From Chloroflexota bacterium (GTDB lineage Bacteria > Chloroflexota > Limnocylindria > Limnocylindrales > CSP1-4), in the NCBI GenBank assembly GCA_021812735.1, contig JAKAMV010000563.1, forward strand, positions 1 to 6,914: DNA of 6,914 nt, read 5' to 3'. Positions 5,865 through 6,914 of this stretch are shown here, piece after piece. The position numbers and the translations under genes are program-made. The first letter of the stretch is position 1, and each line of letters opens with the position of its first letter. The notes under the pieces were generated by a model that had not been told where the DNA came from, did no database searches, and saw only the letters and a list, made by a program, of their open reading frames with translations.

Positions 5865-6914
5865 ATGACCCGCCCCAACGTGCTCACGCTGCGCCGATGG
5901 CGCGAGCTCGATTCCGCTGAGCAGGCACGCATCATGGGCCGCGCGACGGCGACGATCCTCGACCCGAAGCTCCTCGCCCAGATCGGCGAGATCTACGCTG
6001 ACGTCGCGGCCCGCGGCGACCAGGCAGTGGCGGACGCGACGGCGAAGTGGGACAAGGCGACCGTGCGCGCCGACGAGCTCCTGGTCAGCCAGGCGGCGAT
6101 CGACGAGGCCCACGCCGGCATCGACCCCGCCCTCCTCGACGCCATCCGGGTCGCCATCGCGCAGGTCCGCGCCTTCAACGAGGCGCAGCTGGCCGCGTCG
6201 CCGGACTGGCGCCTTGAGACGCGACCGGGCGTCGTGGTGGGGGAGCGCCACCACCCCATCCCCTCGGCCGGCCTGTTCGTCCCCTGCGGCAAGGGCTCGT
6301 TCCCGAGCGTGCTGGTGATGATCGGCGTGCCGGCGCTCGTGGCCGGGGTCAGGGAGATCACGGTCATCGTGCCGCCGGTGCCGGGGACGGACCGCGTGGA
6401 CCCCGGCGTGCTGGCGACGGCGAAGGAGCTCGGGATCACGCGCATCGTCCGTGCCAACGGCCCGGCCGGGATTGCGGCGGTGGTGCTGGGGACCCAGACG
6501 ATCGGCCGGGTCGCGAAGGTGGTCGGGCCCGGCTCGCCCGCGGTCACCGCGGCCCAAGTGCTCGCCCTGCTGCACGGCGTCGGGACGAACATGCTGTGCG
6601 GGCCGTCGGAGTCGCTGGTGCTGGCCGACGATTCGGCCGACATCGTGCGCCTGGCGGCTGACCTGGTCAACGCGGCCGAGCACGGCGCCGATTCGGCCGC
6701 GCTGCTGGTGACTGACTCGCTGGCGTTGGTCGAAGCCGTCGACGCCGAGATGGCCAAGCAGATCGCCGCCCTGCCCGAGCAGCGCGCGTCGTACGCCCGT
6801 TCCGCGCTGTCAAGCCTCGGCGGCGCCTTCCTGTTCGACACGATGGACGAGGCGACCGCGTTCGCCGGCGACTACGCGCCCGAGCACATGCAGATCGCGA
6901 CCCGCGATCCCGAG
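5865..6914 (+). CDS. Histidinol dehydrogenase family protein, divergent, 3' partial
   Basis: 350 residues are visible before the window ends; the family is usually 420-440 long. HisD oxidises L-histidinol twice with NAD+ to L-histidine, the last step of histidine synthesis, using zinc. Seen: HPIPSAGLFVPCGKGSFPSV (130-149), VREITVIVPP (162-171), VLGTQTIGRVAKVVGPGSPAVT (207-228), MLCGPSESLVLADDSAD (243-259), DLVNAAEHGADSAALLVTDS (266-285) and YAPEHMQI (337-344). Glu340 and His341 match the proton-shuttling pair of HisD, and Ser248 lies in the conserved GPSE. However, the E. coli zinc ligand Gln259 (in SQAEH) aligns with Ala270 (NAAEH); only His273 is kept. The GPGSPAVTAAQVLAL region also differs from the usual GPGNIYVTLAK. 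This may be a paralogue with another alcohol substrate, such as HpsN-type sulfopropanediol dehydrogenase, or a divergent HisD. No other his gene is visible. The start is supported by AGGGAG at 5852-5857. Confidence 0.85.
   Translation, partial: MTRPNVLTLRRWRELDSAEQARIMGRATATILDPKLLAQIGEIYADVAARGDQAVADATAKWDKATVRADELLVSQAAIDEAHAGIDPALLDAIRVAIAQVRAFNEAQLAASPDWRLETRPGVVVGERHHPIPSAGLFVPCGKGSFPSVLVMIGVPALVAGVREITVIVPPVPGTDRVDPGVLATAKELGITRIVRANGPAGIAAVVLGTQTIGRVAKVVGPGSPAVTAAQVLALLHGVGTNMLCGPSESLVLADDSADIVRLAADLVNAAEHGADSAALLVTDSLALVEAVDAEMAKQIAALPEQRASYARSALSSLGGAFLFDTMDEATAFAGDYAPEHMQIATRDPE

Noticed and set aside
5805..6683. Minus-strand open frame of 292 codons (and another at 5993-6841)
   Set aside because: Both are antisense to the HisD-family gene, whose + strand translation carries clear conserved motifs. 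The minus products have none.

Overview
The window is about 70% G+C by eye, with dense co-directional genes on the + strand, short Shine-Dalgarno sites and overlapping start/stop codons. This is a bacterial chromosome segment from a high-GC lineage. Chloroflexota (Limnocylindria-like) or Actinomycetota would both fit; the sequence alone does not decide, and no rRNA, tRNA or phage gene is present to help.

Region 1 (1-3465) is a translationally coupled four-gene operon, entered part-way through its first gene. In order: an AraM/EgsA-type sn-glycerol-1-phosphate dehydrogenase-like protein (5' end outside the window), an AraL/NagD-type HAD-IIA phosphatase (stop and start share one base), a 228-residue TIM-barrel phosphate-binding protein of unrecognised function (17-nt gap, AGGAG site), and a GlpD-type FAD-dependent glycerol-3-phosphate/polyol-phosphate dehydrogenase (ATGA overlap). 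The fourth gene is wrecked. Its FAD-binding N terminus, the TTNRSTRLVHGGL block, the SRKH block and the GGKLT block are all recognisable, but they lie in three different frames and the middle and C-terminal parts are missing. Together the genes suggest metabolism of glycerol-phosphate-like or short polyol phosphates that has lost its flavin dehydrogenase step here.

Region 2 (3466-3866) has no convincing gene. It is probably decayed DNA plus the leader of the next gene.

Region 3 (3867-5332) carries a full-length aldo-keto reductase very similar to E. coli YghZ/Gpr (L-glyceraldehyde 3-phosphate reductase), then a 108-residue orphan protein with its own possible promoter.

Region 4 (5333-5864) holds a cluster of five related 11-14 base words in alternating orientation inside a 147-base imperfect inverted repeat (a MITE/REP-like element or an operator array). 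It is followed by a frame-broken remnant of a small membrane protein with a SHOCT domain.

Region 5 (5865-6914) is the first 350 codons of a divergent histidinol-dehydrogenase-family protein, cut by the window end. It keeps the GPSE and APEH motifs but lacks the glutamine that is a zinc ligand in true HisD.

The recurring theme is three-carbon and polyol phosphate chemistry (G1P dehydrogenase, HAD phosphatase, GlpD remnant, glyceraldehyde-phosphate reductase, possibly a HisD-like alcohol dehydrogenase). The most interesting unknowns are the TIM-barrel protein and the repeat cluster.
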